From contig CM067372.1 of assembly GCA_034401795.1 (NCBI GenBank), positions 16,764,924 through 16,828,923 of the forward strand: a stretch of 64,000 nucleotides of DNA, in the 5' to 3' direction. The translations under genes and the position numbers were made by a program. Origin of the DNA: Chaetoderma sp. LZ-2023a. Taxonomy: Eukaryota; Mollusca; Caudofoveata; Chaetodermatida; Chaetodermatidae. The notes beneath the pieces were generated by a model that did not search any database, had not been told where the DNA came from, and was given only the letters and a program-made list of their open reading frames with translations. Shown here piece after piece: positions 23,070 to 32,039 of the stretch (position 1 is the stretch's first letter; each line of letters starts with the position of its first letter).

Positions 23070-23387
23070 TTGGCTAAAATGGCCAGCAGTACAAACTTTG
23101 ACGGATCAGACACTGGGTATGTGCGATGTCGTTGGTGTTCCATCGACATCCGCGACACCATATGCCGACGGTCGAAACACGAGAGGGTCTGTAGGCGTAT
23201 GATCAAGAAAACAGAACCTAAAGAGATGGTGTACACCTGCAAGGAGTGCTATTGTCTATTACCAATCAAACAGTATCCGCATGGGTGTCCTGTAATCGGT
23301 GATACTCCGACTGATATACAAAAAGCAAACATGATGCAGTTTGTTACCAAACTGACAACCGCGCCTGTGCAGATCTGCGAAGACTGA
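23070..23387 (+). CDS. Unrecognised 105-codon cysteine-rich, zinc-finger-like protein
   Basis: Family not recognised. Two likely zinc sites: C20-x2-C23-x13-H37-x3-C41 (C2HC type, VRCRWC...KHERVC) and C57-x2-C60 with H71/C73 further on (YTCKEC...PHGC). The centre is basic (RR, KK), suggesting nucleic-acid binding, possibly nuclear. Start: the first ATG (23070) lies in CATTTGGCTAAAATGGCC; a second Met at codon 4 is also possible. Upstream is a TATA module duplicated from the 185-codon ORF. Downstream, 17 nt after the stop, is a histone-type 3' stem-loop, followed by AATAAA-like sequences at about 23458-23478 as possible back-up poly(A) signals. The frame is intact and the neighbours are non-repetitive, so this is the best gene candidate in the element. 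Confidence 0.7.
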   Translation: MAKMASSTNFDGSDTGYVRCRWCSIDIRDTICRRSKHERVCRRMIKKTEPKEMVYTCKECYCLLPIKQYPHGCPVIGDTPTDIQKANMMQFVTKLTTAPVQICED

Positions 23388-23404
23388 GACCGATCTCAAA
23401 ACAC

Positions 23405-23420
23405 GGCCCTTTTCAGGGCC
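23405..23420 (+). terminator. Histone-mRNA-type 3' stem-loop after the 105-codon ORF
   Basis: GGCCCT-TTTC-AGGGCC: a 6-bp stem with the order G-C, G-C, three Y-R pairs and a top T-A pair, with a 4-nt TTTC loop. This is exactly the replication-dependent histone mRNA signal that SLBP binds. It has an A-rich 5' flank (CAAAACAC) and, 12 nt downstream, a purine-rich GAAAGAGA (23433-23440) at the place of the histone downstream element paired by U7 snRNA. The 3' flank CACAAA deviates from the usual ACCCA. Confidence 0.8.
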
Positions 23421-23853
23421 CACAAATCATTTGAAAGAGATCTCTCTATCTGTTCAAAAAATAAAATAATGTAATAAAGTTTTTACACACAACAACCCGC
23501 TTCACACATGCATTCGCAAGCACACATTCTGATCCATCAAAAGTGGTCGATGGATGCTACTGTTCTAAATGGTCATCTGTATGCTATTGTTCGTGGATGA
23601 TTAATGCATTGCCATTGACTAGGTACACATTTTGTTCATATTTTTGAAAAATTTATAATTAAATGACTGCCATTTTAAAGACATAAATATGATAGATAAA
23701 ACTATCTATATAATAGCATAGGAAAACTTACTGTGTACGTGTCTGACTTTGAAAAATTAAATGACTGGAGAACACATTTTGCTCATATTTTTGAAATTTT
23801 AATAATTAAATGACTTCCACTTTAAAGAATCACCTTAAATACGTAAGATAAAA

Positions 23854-23932
<79 letters not shown>

Positions 23933-24219
23933 ACGTAGATCACTATAACCCATTTAACGCAACGCTCTGATTTTTTTATTTTAAATTGAATGACTGGGAG
24001 TTTGTTCATATTTAAAAAAAATTTAATAATTAAATGCTTGATGCTTTAAAGACATAAATATGGTAGATAAAACTATCTATATAATATTATACATCGTCAA
24101 CGATGACCATTTCCATAGCAATTTTGAAAATTTAATAATTAAATGACTGCCATTTTTAAATGACTTAAACCAAGGAGGAGGTTAATGGTGACTAAACCGC
24201 CAGCGGCTTACAATCAATT
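23421..24219. other. AT-rich non-coding interval
   Basis: No gene. Contains repeated AAATTTAATAATTAAATGACTG-like pieces (near 23655, 23790, 24030 and 24120) and the (TA)n tract at 23858-23936. These short pieces probably come from one small repeat family within the element. Confidence 0.5.
23858..23936. repeat. (TA)n microsatellite
   Basis: About 79 nt of uninterrupted TA, bounded by AAAATTATT on the left and CACACAACG on the right. Confidence 0.98.
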
Positions 24220-24990
24220 ATTTTCAAAATATTCGTACAGAGATATCGCGCAAGACGTTGCCTCGGCGAATACACTAGCATATACGTCAGCCATCCTCCT
24301 CATCCCTCGCGACACCTCTACGAGCGACAACCTGCATTTTCTTAAAGGACCACCAGCCGAATAAAGGCACGCTCATGCATGGAGAACAATGCCAAGCAGA
24401 GGGTGTCCGAGATAGCATTCCTCCCTCCTCCTTCGACCTCCATTATCAGACCACCTCTCTCTTACCTAACATCGCCTAATAAGAAATTAAAATTTACACA
24501 GTCAAATCATTTTCAAAATATTCAGCAACCAATCAATTTTATTCAGCAACCAATCAAAATATTCAGCAACTGATTATCATAATATTCAGCAACCAATTAT
24601 CAAAATATTCAGCTACCACTCAAATTATCAAAATATTCAGCAACAAATTATCGAAATATTCGTACATCGTGCATACCTTGTAAACAAGTATGCTAGCATC
24701 GCCCTCATAATCATCCAGCAATATCAACTGAGGAGGAATGCTATATCATTCTGCCTCAACTGACACAGACAGTCAAATTATTTACAAAATATTTGTACAT
24801 AGAGAATTGCCTTGTAAACAAGTACGCTAGACCCTCAAAACCAACTTCTACTGAGCAAGAATGCTAGCCTCATCTACCTCCCACTCCTCACCATACGACC
24901 TCCCTTATCAGACCACCTCTTAAACTCCTTCCTCATATTATCATAACACCACTTAAACTCTATTATTTTTTACCTTACATACCACAATGA
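24220..24990. repeat. Internal copies of terminal-repeat motifs
   Basis: Blocks typical of the right inverted repeat recur here in the same orientation: TTCGACCTCCATTATCAGAC near 24430, TACGACCTCCCTTATCAGAC near 24890, TTAAACTCTATTATTTTTTA at 24953, plus several TTTCAAAATATTCAGCAACC units (24480-24680). It may be a remnant of an older or nested element end. The 64-codon frame at 24379-24573 is made of these repeats and is not called as a gene. Confidence 0.65.
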
Positions 24991-24999
24991 AACGTCTGA

Positions 25000-25520
25000 C
25001 AAACAGGATTCTGAAGAAAAAATGATCATATTTAATGTATAATTATTTATGTACTATGTTTTCTTTTTAATTATCGTGAATAAATATCGCTAATATTTAT
25101 CATAAAAATGCACGTGTCAATAAAAAATACATTTATTTTGTAAAAATATGTTATTATTTCTTCGTGTTCCCATCTCAACCCTCACCGAACCCCAATTATC
25201 GCTATTTTGATAATAAAAAAAAAAAATGTAATGGTACACTAGGCACGCGGGGTGTACCACAATGATCCAAAGATCCGTAATTAATCGTATTCACATCGCG
25301 ACAATGACAAAATGCGGACATATTTGAATACAGAGGAAACCATATGACGTGCTCTGTAATTGAACCCTGTGTATCAATTCCAGTTTTCTATAACTGGAAT
25401 GTCATTCAAACATGGTGCGATAGTAATGTTTTGTAAACCGATGATGTTAAGCGGTGGAGAAAAAACACGTGACTGAAATAAGGGTGTGTTCAGATTGGAA
25501 AGATAGTTTTAGTGACAGCT
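25000..25520. other. AT-rich non-coding interval
   Basis: No gene or named repeat seen between the internal terminal-repeat motifs and the promoter of the 88-codon ORF. Includes short A-runs and AATAAATAT-like sequence near 25078. Confidence 0.4.
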
Positions 25521-25531
25521 CATATTTTAGC

Positions 25532-25539
25532 TATAAAAG
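25532..25539 (+). promoter_or_regulatory. TATA box of the 88-codon ORF
   Basis: TATAAAAG within TTTTAGCTATAAAAGCTAAA, 61 nt before the ATG at 25600. With an initiator about 30 nt downstream the 5' leader would be only about 35 nt. This is a good match to a strong TATA element. Confidence 0.65.
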
Positions 25540-25599
25540 CTAAATGCGCGCGACTAGTAAGGCATACAGCTTTTTTTTTAATTTAACAAAACACGTAAA

Positions 25600-25866
25600 A
25601 TGGAATCTCAATTATGCGATCGATGGAGAACGATAGGTTCTACGCCTATTAATTGTGGCTGCATCCAATGGAACCAATATAAAGAGGTTCCAGTACGGCA
25701 ACCATTTGCAATGTCATTGCGTGAAATCCGTAACCGCTGGAGAGAATATCTAGTGGATCTGGACGAACGCAATTACAACAAATGGTTGCATATGAAGTAC
25801 CAACTTCGTAATGATTGTTGTATGTGTATGTCGTGCAAACAAGACAGAAGTTATTGTTTGCATTAA
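25600..25866 (+). CDS. Unrecognised 88-codon protein with cysteine-rich tail
   Basis: Family not recognised. The middle (residues 39-69, SLREIRNRWREY...NKWLHMKYQLR) is rich in Arg, Trp and Tyr and probably helical. The tail has C73, C74, C76, C79, C86 and H88, a possible metal-binding knob; C19 and C21 lie in the N-terminal third. Net basic, no signal peptide or membrane segment. The start follows a TATA box at 25532 by 61 nt, and a histone-like stem-loop begins 44 nt after the stop. Such a compact TATA-ORF-stem-loop unit mirrors the 105-codon gene and suggests co-regulation. The small size makes expression uncertain. Confidence 0.6.
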   Translation: MESQLCDRWRTIGSTPINCGCIQWNQYKEVPVRQPFAMSLREIRNRWREYLVDLDERNYNKWLHMKYQLRNDCCMCMSCKQDRSYCLH

Positions 25867-25910
25867 TTGAGATAAAAATATTTACGTTAGCAAAATAAAA
25901 AATAAAAATA

Positions 25911-25930
25911 GGCCTCTTTTTTAAGGGGCC
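25911..25930 (+). terminator. Histone-like 3' stem-loop after the 88-codon ORF
   Basis: GGCCTCTT-TTTT-AAGGGGCC folds with an 8-bp stem (one G-T pair) and TTTT loop, flanked by A-rich sequence upstream and ACCAAAAACC downstream. The GG...CC base, T-rich loop, A-rich 5' flank and ACC 3' flank recall the histone signal. The stem is two pairs longer than canonical, so this match is weaker than the one at 23405. Confidence 0.55.
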
Positions 25931-26599
25931 ACCAAAAACCAAAATTATGTTACATACACCCACACACAAACGGGTACATAAAAAAGACGCACACATGCAC
26001 GCACGACGTACACGCATAGGGGACAGGGAACACGGGTGACAAGTGGCATGCGCGTAGAACCATGCACGCATCGTCACACGCGTATCGTAACACGCGTGAG
26101 GTTATGCGCAGTACGTGAGTGTGTTGGTGCATCAGGTGCATGTGTGTGGGTACGTATGTGAAAAAAAGTAGGACACCCTTGTGGATGATAGATCAGTAAC
26201 AGTTTCCAACGATACAGATGCATTCAACCACATATTCCACCATGGGTGAAGCCTTTCGTCGTGGTACATACCAACAACATTATTAGTTCGCGAGGAAACA
26301 GACATTGACAAAATCTAACATCGCATGACCTTAAAGCGAATGAAGCGTACATGTTTAATGTTAATATGAGTAATGCGCAAACACACCATAAATATGCATA
26401 AAGCACTCGAGCACCAAAACGTGATATTCTAATAATTACCCAAGGGAATTAGTACATATGTCCACTCGGCTAAGAACTAGGAAACGATACGATATTGTAT
26501 CCAGACCACAAAGCTGTACACATTCGCAACTACAAAGTAAAATCTCCTAGTGAGTAGGCGATAATTCAATAGTAATTTTGAATATTTCTAAAAAATCAC
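25931..26599. other. Non-coding interval before the right inverted repeat
   Basis: No gene supported. 25960-26150 is a low-complexity ACGCACACATGC / GTGTGTG-rich patch; the minus-strand frames across it (up to 142 codons) show no family features. Confidence 0.4.
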
Positions 26600-27962
26600 G
26601 TAGTACGAGACTTGAGGTACTAACACATTCTTTCATTATTAACACATGGTATGTTTGTATCTCGATTCAAGCTTGATCTCACGGCTATTCAAAACATATG
26701 GTTAAATCATACGCAACAAATAATCTCTTTAGCATAAGTACGCTCCACATACAATTCTATAAACGGAACCCTCAGAGATATAATGACCACATTTTAACCA
26801 TCGTATCTAAAACGATTGACGTTATTGCAAAGTATTTTAAAAACAATTTGTGCATAATGACGGTTAAAAGTCAATCAAAATATTCAACAAAAAAATAGTT
26901 TTACTAATAACGTTGGCGACGTCAAATTAATTTCAAAAGATTCAACAGTTTTCCTGTATGGTATCGATAAAAATGAGCTATATATTCATCGGTATTAGGG
27001 TTAACTTCTTTTTAACCCAGGATACAATCCATCACCACCAAGTCTTGGTTACCATTCCAACCGAACATACCATTAATACAAGATTATTTTTAATATTTTG
27101 TTACTAATCTGTCTGGTAGCTGTTGCTAAGACAGTAACAGCTTACAGGCAGTCTCTAAATATTCTACAGTTTACTAAGGACGTTAGCGACGAAACAGTCA
27201 AATTGTTTTCAAAATATACAGCAATACCGTAATTCCTCATACATCCTCAACCTCCTCCTCCTACTACTACCTCCATTATCAGACCACCTCTTAAAATCTA
27301 TTTTGTTACTAATCTATCTGGTAGCTGTTGCTAAGACAGTAACAGCTTACAGGCAGTCTCTAAATATTCTACAGTTTACTATCAGACCACCTCTTAAAAT
27401 CTATTTTGTTACTAATCTGTCTGGTAGCTGTTGCTAAGACAGTAACAGCTTACAGGCAGTCTCTAAATATTCTACAGTTTACTAATAATGTTAGCGACGA
27501 AACAGTCAAATTATTTTCAAAATATACATCAATACCGTAATTCCTCATATATCCTCAACCTCATACTCCTACGACCTCCATTATCAGACCACCTCTTAAA
27601 CTCTATTATTTTTACATTACTCTCTTATTATTTTTACAATGGTAGATAACCACGGAGGGGGGGGGGGGGCGCCACTACATTTAAACGTAAAATACACAAC
27701 TTTTAAGGGTTAACTAATTCAAAATAATAGAACATTCCAGAGTGAGGGAGAATCTCAAATACATGTGCGGCTGTGCGTCATTGTTATCGAGAAAACGTGG
27801 CGTTCTGTACGTCATTGTTCTCTAGAATGCGTGTGCCGCTGGACGCCATTGTTCTCAACATTCCATTCCACTTGCTTTTCCTTTGATCTCGTGAAAAACC
27901 CATTGTTCTCGAAGACCCCCTGCTGGGAAGAACAATAACGTACAGCCCCACCCATTACTACT
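26600..27962 (-). repeat. Right terminal inverted repeat (longer than the left)
   Basis: Inverted copy of 17196-18225, longer because the block TTTTGTTACTAATCTGTCTG...TCTACAGTTTACT is present three times (27093-27175, 27300-27380, 27402-27483) against once on the left. Each of these blocks holds a small hairpin (AGCTGTTGCT AAGAC AGTAACAGCT). A 13-G run at 27657-27669 replaces CCCCCC of the left copy. Confidence 0.88.
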
Positions 27963-27968
27963 CAAGCG
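27963..27968. repeat. Target-site duplication CAAGCG, right copy
   Basis: Identical to 17190-17195; it immediately follows CCCATTACTACT. The array then resumes with AAGGTGTACTCCACAAGGCT. Confidence 0.85.
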
Positions 27969-28200
27969 AAGGTGTACTCCACAAGGCTGTAACCAAGCAA
28001 ATTTATAGACAGCCAGTCTGCAACCAACTAACTTTAACCTGCCAGGCTTGGTGCGAACCAGACTTGAACCAGCCAGACTCGGTGTCAACCAGATGCCGAA
28101 CCAGCTAGACTTAGTGTCAACCAGAGACATAATCCGCCAAACTCGGTGCCAACCAGACTTGAACCAGCTAGGCTTGCAACCAGATAGACGTGATACCGAC
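27969..28200. repeat. 31-bp minisatellite, right remnant (diverged)
   Basis: CTGTAACCAAGCAAATTTAT and AGCCAGTCTGCAACCAACT continue the array of 15175-17195, but later units (GCCAGACTCGGTGTCAACCAG) are strongly diverged. This edge-of-array decay is normal for minisatellites. Confidence 0.8.
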
Positions 28201-29794
28201 TTCAGCCCAGCACACTTAGCAAATATAAATATATGTAATAAATATAAAAATATACATAAGTTCGTTATATTTCCTTCACAGCTGTATCCAATTAATTGCC
28301 TGTGCGACTTGTTATAGATAATACAGTCATCTGTTAGGATTTATATATTTCCCAGTTGTTCAGTAGTTCTTTTATTCTTAATTACAGCCCCTACCCAGCA
28401 GTGTCAGACCTTGCTTACTTTGGCATAGCGATCAAATAACTTCTATTGTTCCACTCACCTCATAAGTAGTGAGTTATGGTAGTGTTCTCCATATATGCAC
28501 ATACAGGTCGAGGCATTAGAGTTAAGCGTTAGGATAATCAATGTGGCAGTGAATATAGGCAGAGATATTAGATCCTTAACGGATACAGATAATTCGGACG
28601 ACTTGTCCACGGCTGAATAACCAACACTCCACTTACCTGTAAGATTCGGCAAGTTGAGCAGAAGGTAACGAGGTTGGAAAGGTGTTAAATCCACCGGCCC
28701 GATCACCTTGTAGCAAGTGGGGAATTTACTCAACCTATCCAATGACCTAGGTGACCTGCCGGGTCAAATTGACCTGCATGGTTGATGGCAGAAACCACTA
28801 CCAATCAACAGCGGGGACACCTCGCCCCATTGAAATGGTCAATGACCTTCTAAGGCAGGAGGTACAATGATTGGAGAAATGATATTACTTTGCCATCCTG
28901 AGTTAGCTTCTCCTACTACTCTCCATTCGCATGGGGCTAGTTCCGCCAACACCATACACACCTACAGTGGGCGGTGGAGGGCAGACCCGAGTACACTATG
29001 ACAGCCGTGTAAGTGATAGTTTCCCCCATAGAAATCTGCGTCTAGAAGCTTCATTTTACCCCAGTTTTGCATTCATTGGGCGACCTCTTGGTGCTCCCAA
29101 AAACTATTTCTATAGTAACCAATAGGAAACCCCATACCACCCTAATTCAAACTCCTGCTGCATAAGAATTACTTGATATTTTTAATCGAATCTAGATGAT
29201 CCATGTGACGATGTATTTTTCATATGATACAAAATCTTTAGCAAAAAAAAGAAAAGCACAGGAACATCTGAATGGTATGATAAATTAGCCAGGAAACAAC
29301 ACATCGCAGTGTGATAGGTGCCTCAAGCATAATGACTCATGTCTTTCTCCATATATACACATGCTAAGTCTCTAACCCATTGTGAGAATCTTGTTAACTT
29401 TTTCAAAGACAATTTAATAGAAAGGTTTCATTACAGCTAGGAAGAGTTCCAGTCAAAATATTTTCAAAATAAAAATGATGTTTCGAACTTAGCTCTTAGT
29501 GCGGGAGCCTGCGTAGCCAAAATAAGTTCCATGGAAATTTTCGGTATAGAGCTCGAAAATAGGTTTCCAGTAAATTTAGAATGAAATGTCTGTTTTGTAT
29601 TATGTTGGGCAAATTGACATATATATTTATGAGTCCTATGACTGTAATGTGCATAACAGCGACGCTGTTGATCTGGAAAGAGACATTTGCAAAAGCTTGC
29701 AATAGTTTTGCTCTAAACAAGTTATCTGAGGAACAGGAAATGTGTAGATTGGTTTTCGGTAACAAAAACCGCTAGTTTGGTTTACGCAATAAGC
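28201..29794. other. Non-coding interval, nothing recognised
   Basis: 1.6 kb without a supportable gene or repeat. Frames of 64-95 codons (28455-28742 -, 28931-29125 +, 29496-29775 both strands) have no family features and overlap on opposite strands. Confidence 0.4.
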
Positions 29795-30006
29795 GTACAG
29801 ACGAATATTTTGAATATTTTGAAACTAATCTGACGCAACAGCTCCCAGTCAAATTAGTTTCAAAATATTCAAAAGCTGACATGTATAGTTTTCTGGAAAT
29901 TGATAGTCAGGGAGTTCAGAGATCGATCGATCCCAATGCAGACGTGGTGTGGGTGGAGCTGAGATTGAGATGGGCGGGGCATGGTTAAAACTGGAAAGGT
30001 CCATTG
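29795..30006 (+). mobile_element. Hairpin MITE, copy F (right half)
   Basis: Retains a shortened hairpin (GAATATTTTGAAACTAATCT ... CAAATTAGTTTCAAAATATTC) and the right part ending GGGCGGGGCATGGTTAAAAC and TGGAAAGGTCCATTG. The CRE-containing left part is missing. A Tc1-like transposon begins 18 bp further on. Confidence 0.75.
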
Positions 30007-30023
30007 CTTCTATACATTATATA

Positions 30024-31680
30024 CACCTGTGCAAAAGTTAAGCACCAGCAAAAACAATAGAACGTAGAAACATGATGGTACAACTAGGCTGCCATACTTT
30101 TTGTCCCCGCGCTAGCTGACATAATTCCAAGTACGAAATGCACATGCATGCATGACTTCACGCCGCTTGATGTCCGTGCGTGGCGGGAAACAGCACACGT
30201 GTTCAGTTATGTAAAAGTCCAGTTTGAGGTGTAGAACATTACATACAGATTTAGGCGACAAGATTAGGAATTTTGTGTTCATGACCGTGGTTTATTTGTA
30301 CAGAGAGAATTAGCTCTTGATTGTGAACCGCTATGGCAAGACGAAGGTTAAGTGATCGTGTGAAATGGCAACTCATAGGCATGCATACCACTGGTATGTC
30401 ATGCAGAGAGATTGGCAGACAGCTGAACATTAACCATACTGTAATCAGTCGTTTGATTGCAAAACATGGGCAAACTAACGAGGTGAAGGACAGGCCTAGA
30501 TCTGGAAGACCGAAGAAGACTACTGCCCGTGATGATCGAGCCCTAGTACGCCTTGTTAGGAGATCTCCATTCACCAACAGCAGAGTGCTCAGCCAGCAAT
30601 GGGAAACGCGCAATAGAGTGTCAATGTCTACCGTCAAAAGGAGACTGTATGCTGCTGGCATGAAAGCTAGGAGACCTGCCAGACGTCCTCTCCTCACTGC
30701 ACACCACAAAGAGGAGCGTCTGAGGTGGTGCAACGAAAGAAGACACTGGAACATGAGATCCTGGAGACGGGTACACTGGTCCGATGAAAGTCGGTTCCTG
30801 CTTCATGCCACAGATGGTCGAACTCGTGTATGGAGGTCCAGACGCACGGCGTACGACCAACGTAACATCATGGAAGAAGTTCCATTTGGTGGAGGTTCCG
30901 TTATGATATGGGGGTGCATCTCATTTGATTGTAAGCTGGATCTGTTGACTGTACCTGGAACACTAAATGGACAAAGATATCAAGATTCCATACTGGATAG
31001 AGTTGTGGTCCCTCATTTTGTAAATCATGCACCTGGAACCCACCCTATATTCATGGATGACAACGCCCGACCACATCGTGCCAGAGCTGTGCATGAATAC
31101 CTCCTCCAGAATGCCATCGAAACCCTACCATGGCCAGCAAGGAGCCCTGACATGAACCCTATTGAGCATATCTGGGACATTCTGGGAAACATGATGAGAA
31201 GGAGGGATCCTCCTGTGCAGAACCTACAGGAATTAACAGACGCACTCCATCTTGAATGGCAACGAATACCACAATGGCGTATCAGTCGGTTGGTGACCAG
31301 CATGAGACGTCGTGTCCAGGCCGTCATCCAGGCACAAGGTGGATATACCCGGTATTAATAATGACAGTCTCAAACTCGTGCACAGATGTTAAACTTCGTT
31401 TTCAGACACCATTAATGACAATCTAGCCACGTGTGTCAACTGTAGGGCAATAGTTGTCAGTTGTGTCAACGTAACCATATTCAGGCCTCGTTTTCAAGTT
31501 CAAACAAAAACATACAGTGTTTCCCCACCATCATAATCAGCATTCCTCTAGTTGCATTATTACCTCTTGCACTAAGATGGATGGGTACATAAATGTTTAT
31601 GCTATTGCTTTCTTCATAGCACATGAATATACCCTCGCATGTGCGTAAAAATAGGGTGGTGCTTAACTTTTGCACAGGTG
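30024..31680 (+). mobile_element. Tc1-like transposon (1.66 kb)
   Basis: Terminal inverted repeats of at least 24 bp: CACCTGTGCAAAAGTTAAGC from 30024 and GCTTAACTTTTGCACAGGTG ending at 31680 are exact complements. TA dinucleotides flank both ends, as expected for Tc1/mariner insertion at TA; the surrounding TATATA makes the exact target copy ambiguous. It encloses one complete transposase frame. Confidence 0.95.
30333..31358 (+). CDS. Tc1-like DD34E transposase, full length
   Basis: 341 residues, typical for Tc1-family transposases, which cut out the element and reinsert it at TA sites in the nucleus. Residues 5-50 form the first helix-turn-helix (SCREIGRQLNINHTVISRLI), residues 54-62 the GRPK AT-hook-like linker, and residues 65-120 the second HTH. 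The catalytic triad is D151 (HWSDESRF), D243 (MDDNARPH) and E278 (SPDMNPIEHIWD), with 34 residues between the last two. No internal stop or frameshift. ATG at 30333 follows about 309 nt of left flank. The intact frame plus exact inverted repeats suggest a young copy, possibly still active. Confidence 0.96.
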   Translation: MARRRLSDRVKWQLIGMHTTGMSCREIGRQLNINHTVISRLIAKHGQTNEVKDRPRSGRPKKTTARDDRALVRLVRRSPFTNSRVLSQQWETRNRVSMSTVKRRLYAAGMKARRPARRPLLTAHHKEERLRWCNERRHWNMRSWRRVHWSDESRFLLHATDGRTRVWRSRRTAYDQRNIMEEVPFGGGSVMIWGCISFDCKLDLLTVPGTLNGQRYQDSILDRVVVPHFVNHAPGTHPIFMDDNARPHRARAVHEYLLQNAIETLPWPARSPDMNPIEHIWDILGNMMRRRDPPVQNLQELTDALHLEWQRIPQWRISRLVTSMRRRVQAVIQAQGGYTRY

Positions 31681-31830
31681 TATATATTAATGGTAGTAGT
31701 TTTTGTTTTCAACGATATTATGGGCGTGACAGCTTGCTTGATACATCAGTGTTCTGTTTATAACAGTTTTTATGTCATCTAATCAGTCTTAAGACGCGTG
31801 CTTCAACAGATAAGTCAATTCTCTTTCTAG

Positions 31831-32039
31831 TTAACCCGTACCAGTCTGATGTCAAAATTCTGTTTTTATTGGTTCGACAGCGATGAATCCTGGTGTACAT
31901 TTTTCAACAATTTTGGTGGACAATGTTGCTGTCTACGACAGCACCATCTTCCACCAAATTTGTTGAAAAATGAACACCAGTTTATCTTTTAATTTAATTT
32001 GAAAATTTAAAGGTTTGACATCATAGTGGTAAGAGTTAA
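31831..32039. mobile_element. TTAA-flanked hairpin MITE, family 2 (piggyBac-like)
   Basis: From TTAACCCGTACCAGTCTGAT to GACATCATAGTGGTAAGAG and TTAA, 209 bp including both TTAAs, the same length as copies at 55318 and 63252. The interior is a long hairpin: GTGTACATTTTTCAACAATT...GCTGTC-TACG-ACAGC...AAATTTGTTGAAAAATG. TTAA target plus CCC...GGG-like ends is the piggyBac signature. Confidence 0.82.

Larger units (their letters stand above)
17196..27962. mobile_element. 10.8-kb Polinton/Maverick-like element (non-autonomous?)
   Basis: Seen: the ends are inverted repeats starting AGTAGTAATGGG and ending CCCATTACTACT, each about 1-1.4 kb. A 6-bp duplication CAAGCG flanks it, and the 31-bp minisatellite is interrupted exactly there. 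Known: Maverick/Polinton elements make 6-bp duplications, have AG...CT termini and inverted repeats of hundreds of bp to over 1 kb, and usually span 15-20 kb encoding a protein-primed polymerase B, integrase, protease, ATPase and capsid proteins. None of these is visible here. Instead there are three small ORFs (20660-21217, 23070-23387, 25600-25866) with TATA elements. Inferred: an internally rearranged, trans-mobilised Polinton derivative. A different long-TIR DNA element is the alternative. It also contains a SINE-like insertion, a (TA)n tract and amplified MITE pieces. Confidence 0.8.

Noticed and set aside
25649-26141. 142- and 63-codon minus-strand frames rich in Cys/His
   Set aside because: Antisense to the 88-codon ORF and to a CACACATGC low-complexity patch. 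No TATA or stem-loop in that orientation.
17196-27962. Reading the element as a herpesvirus-like or other viral insertion
   Set aside because: No viral polymerase, capsid or packaging gene seen. The short AG...CT ends and 6-bp duplication fit a Polinton-type transposon better.
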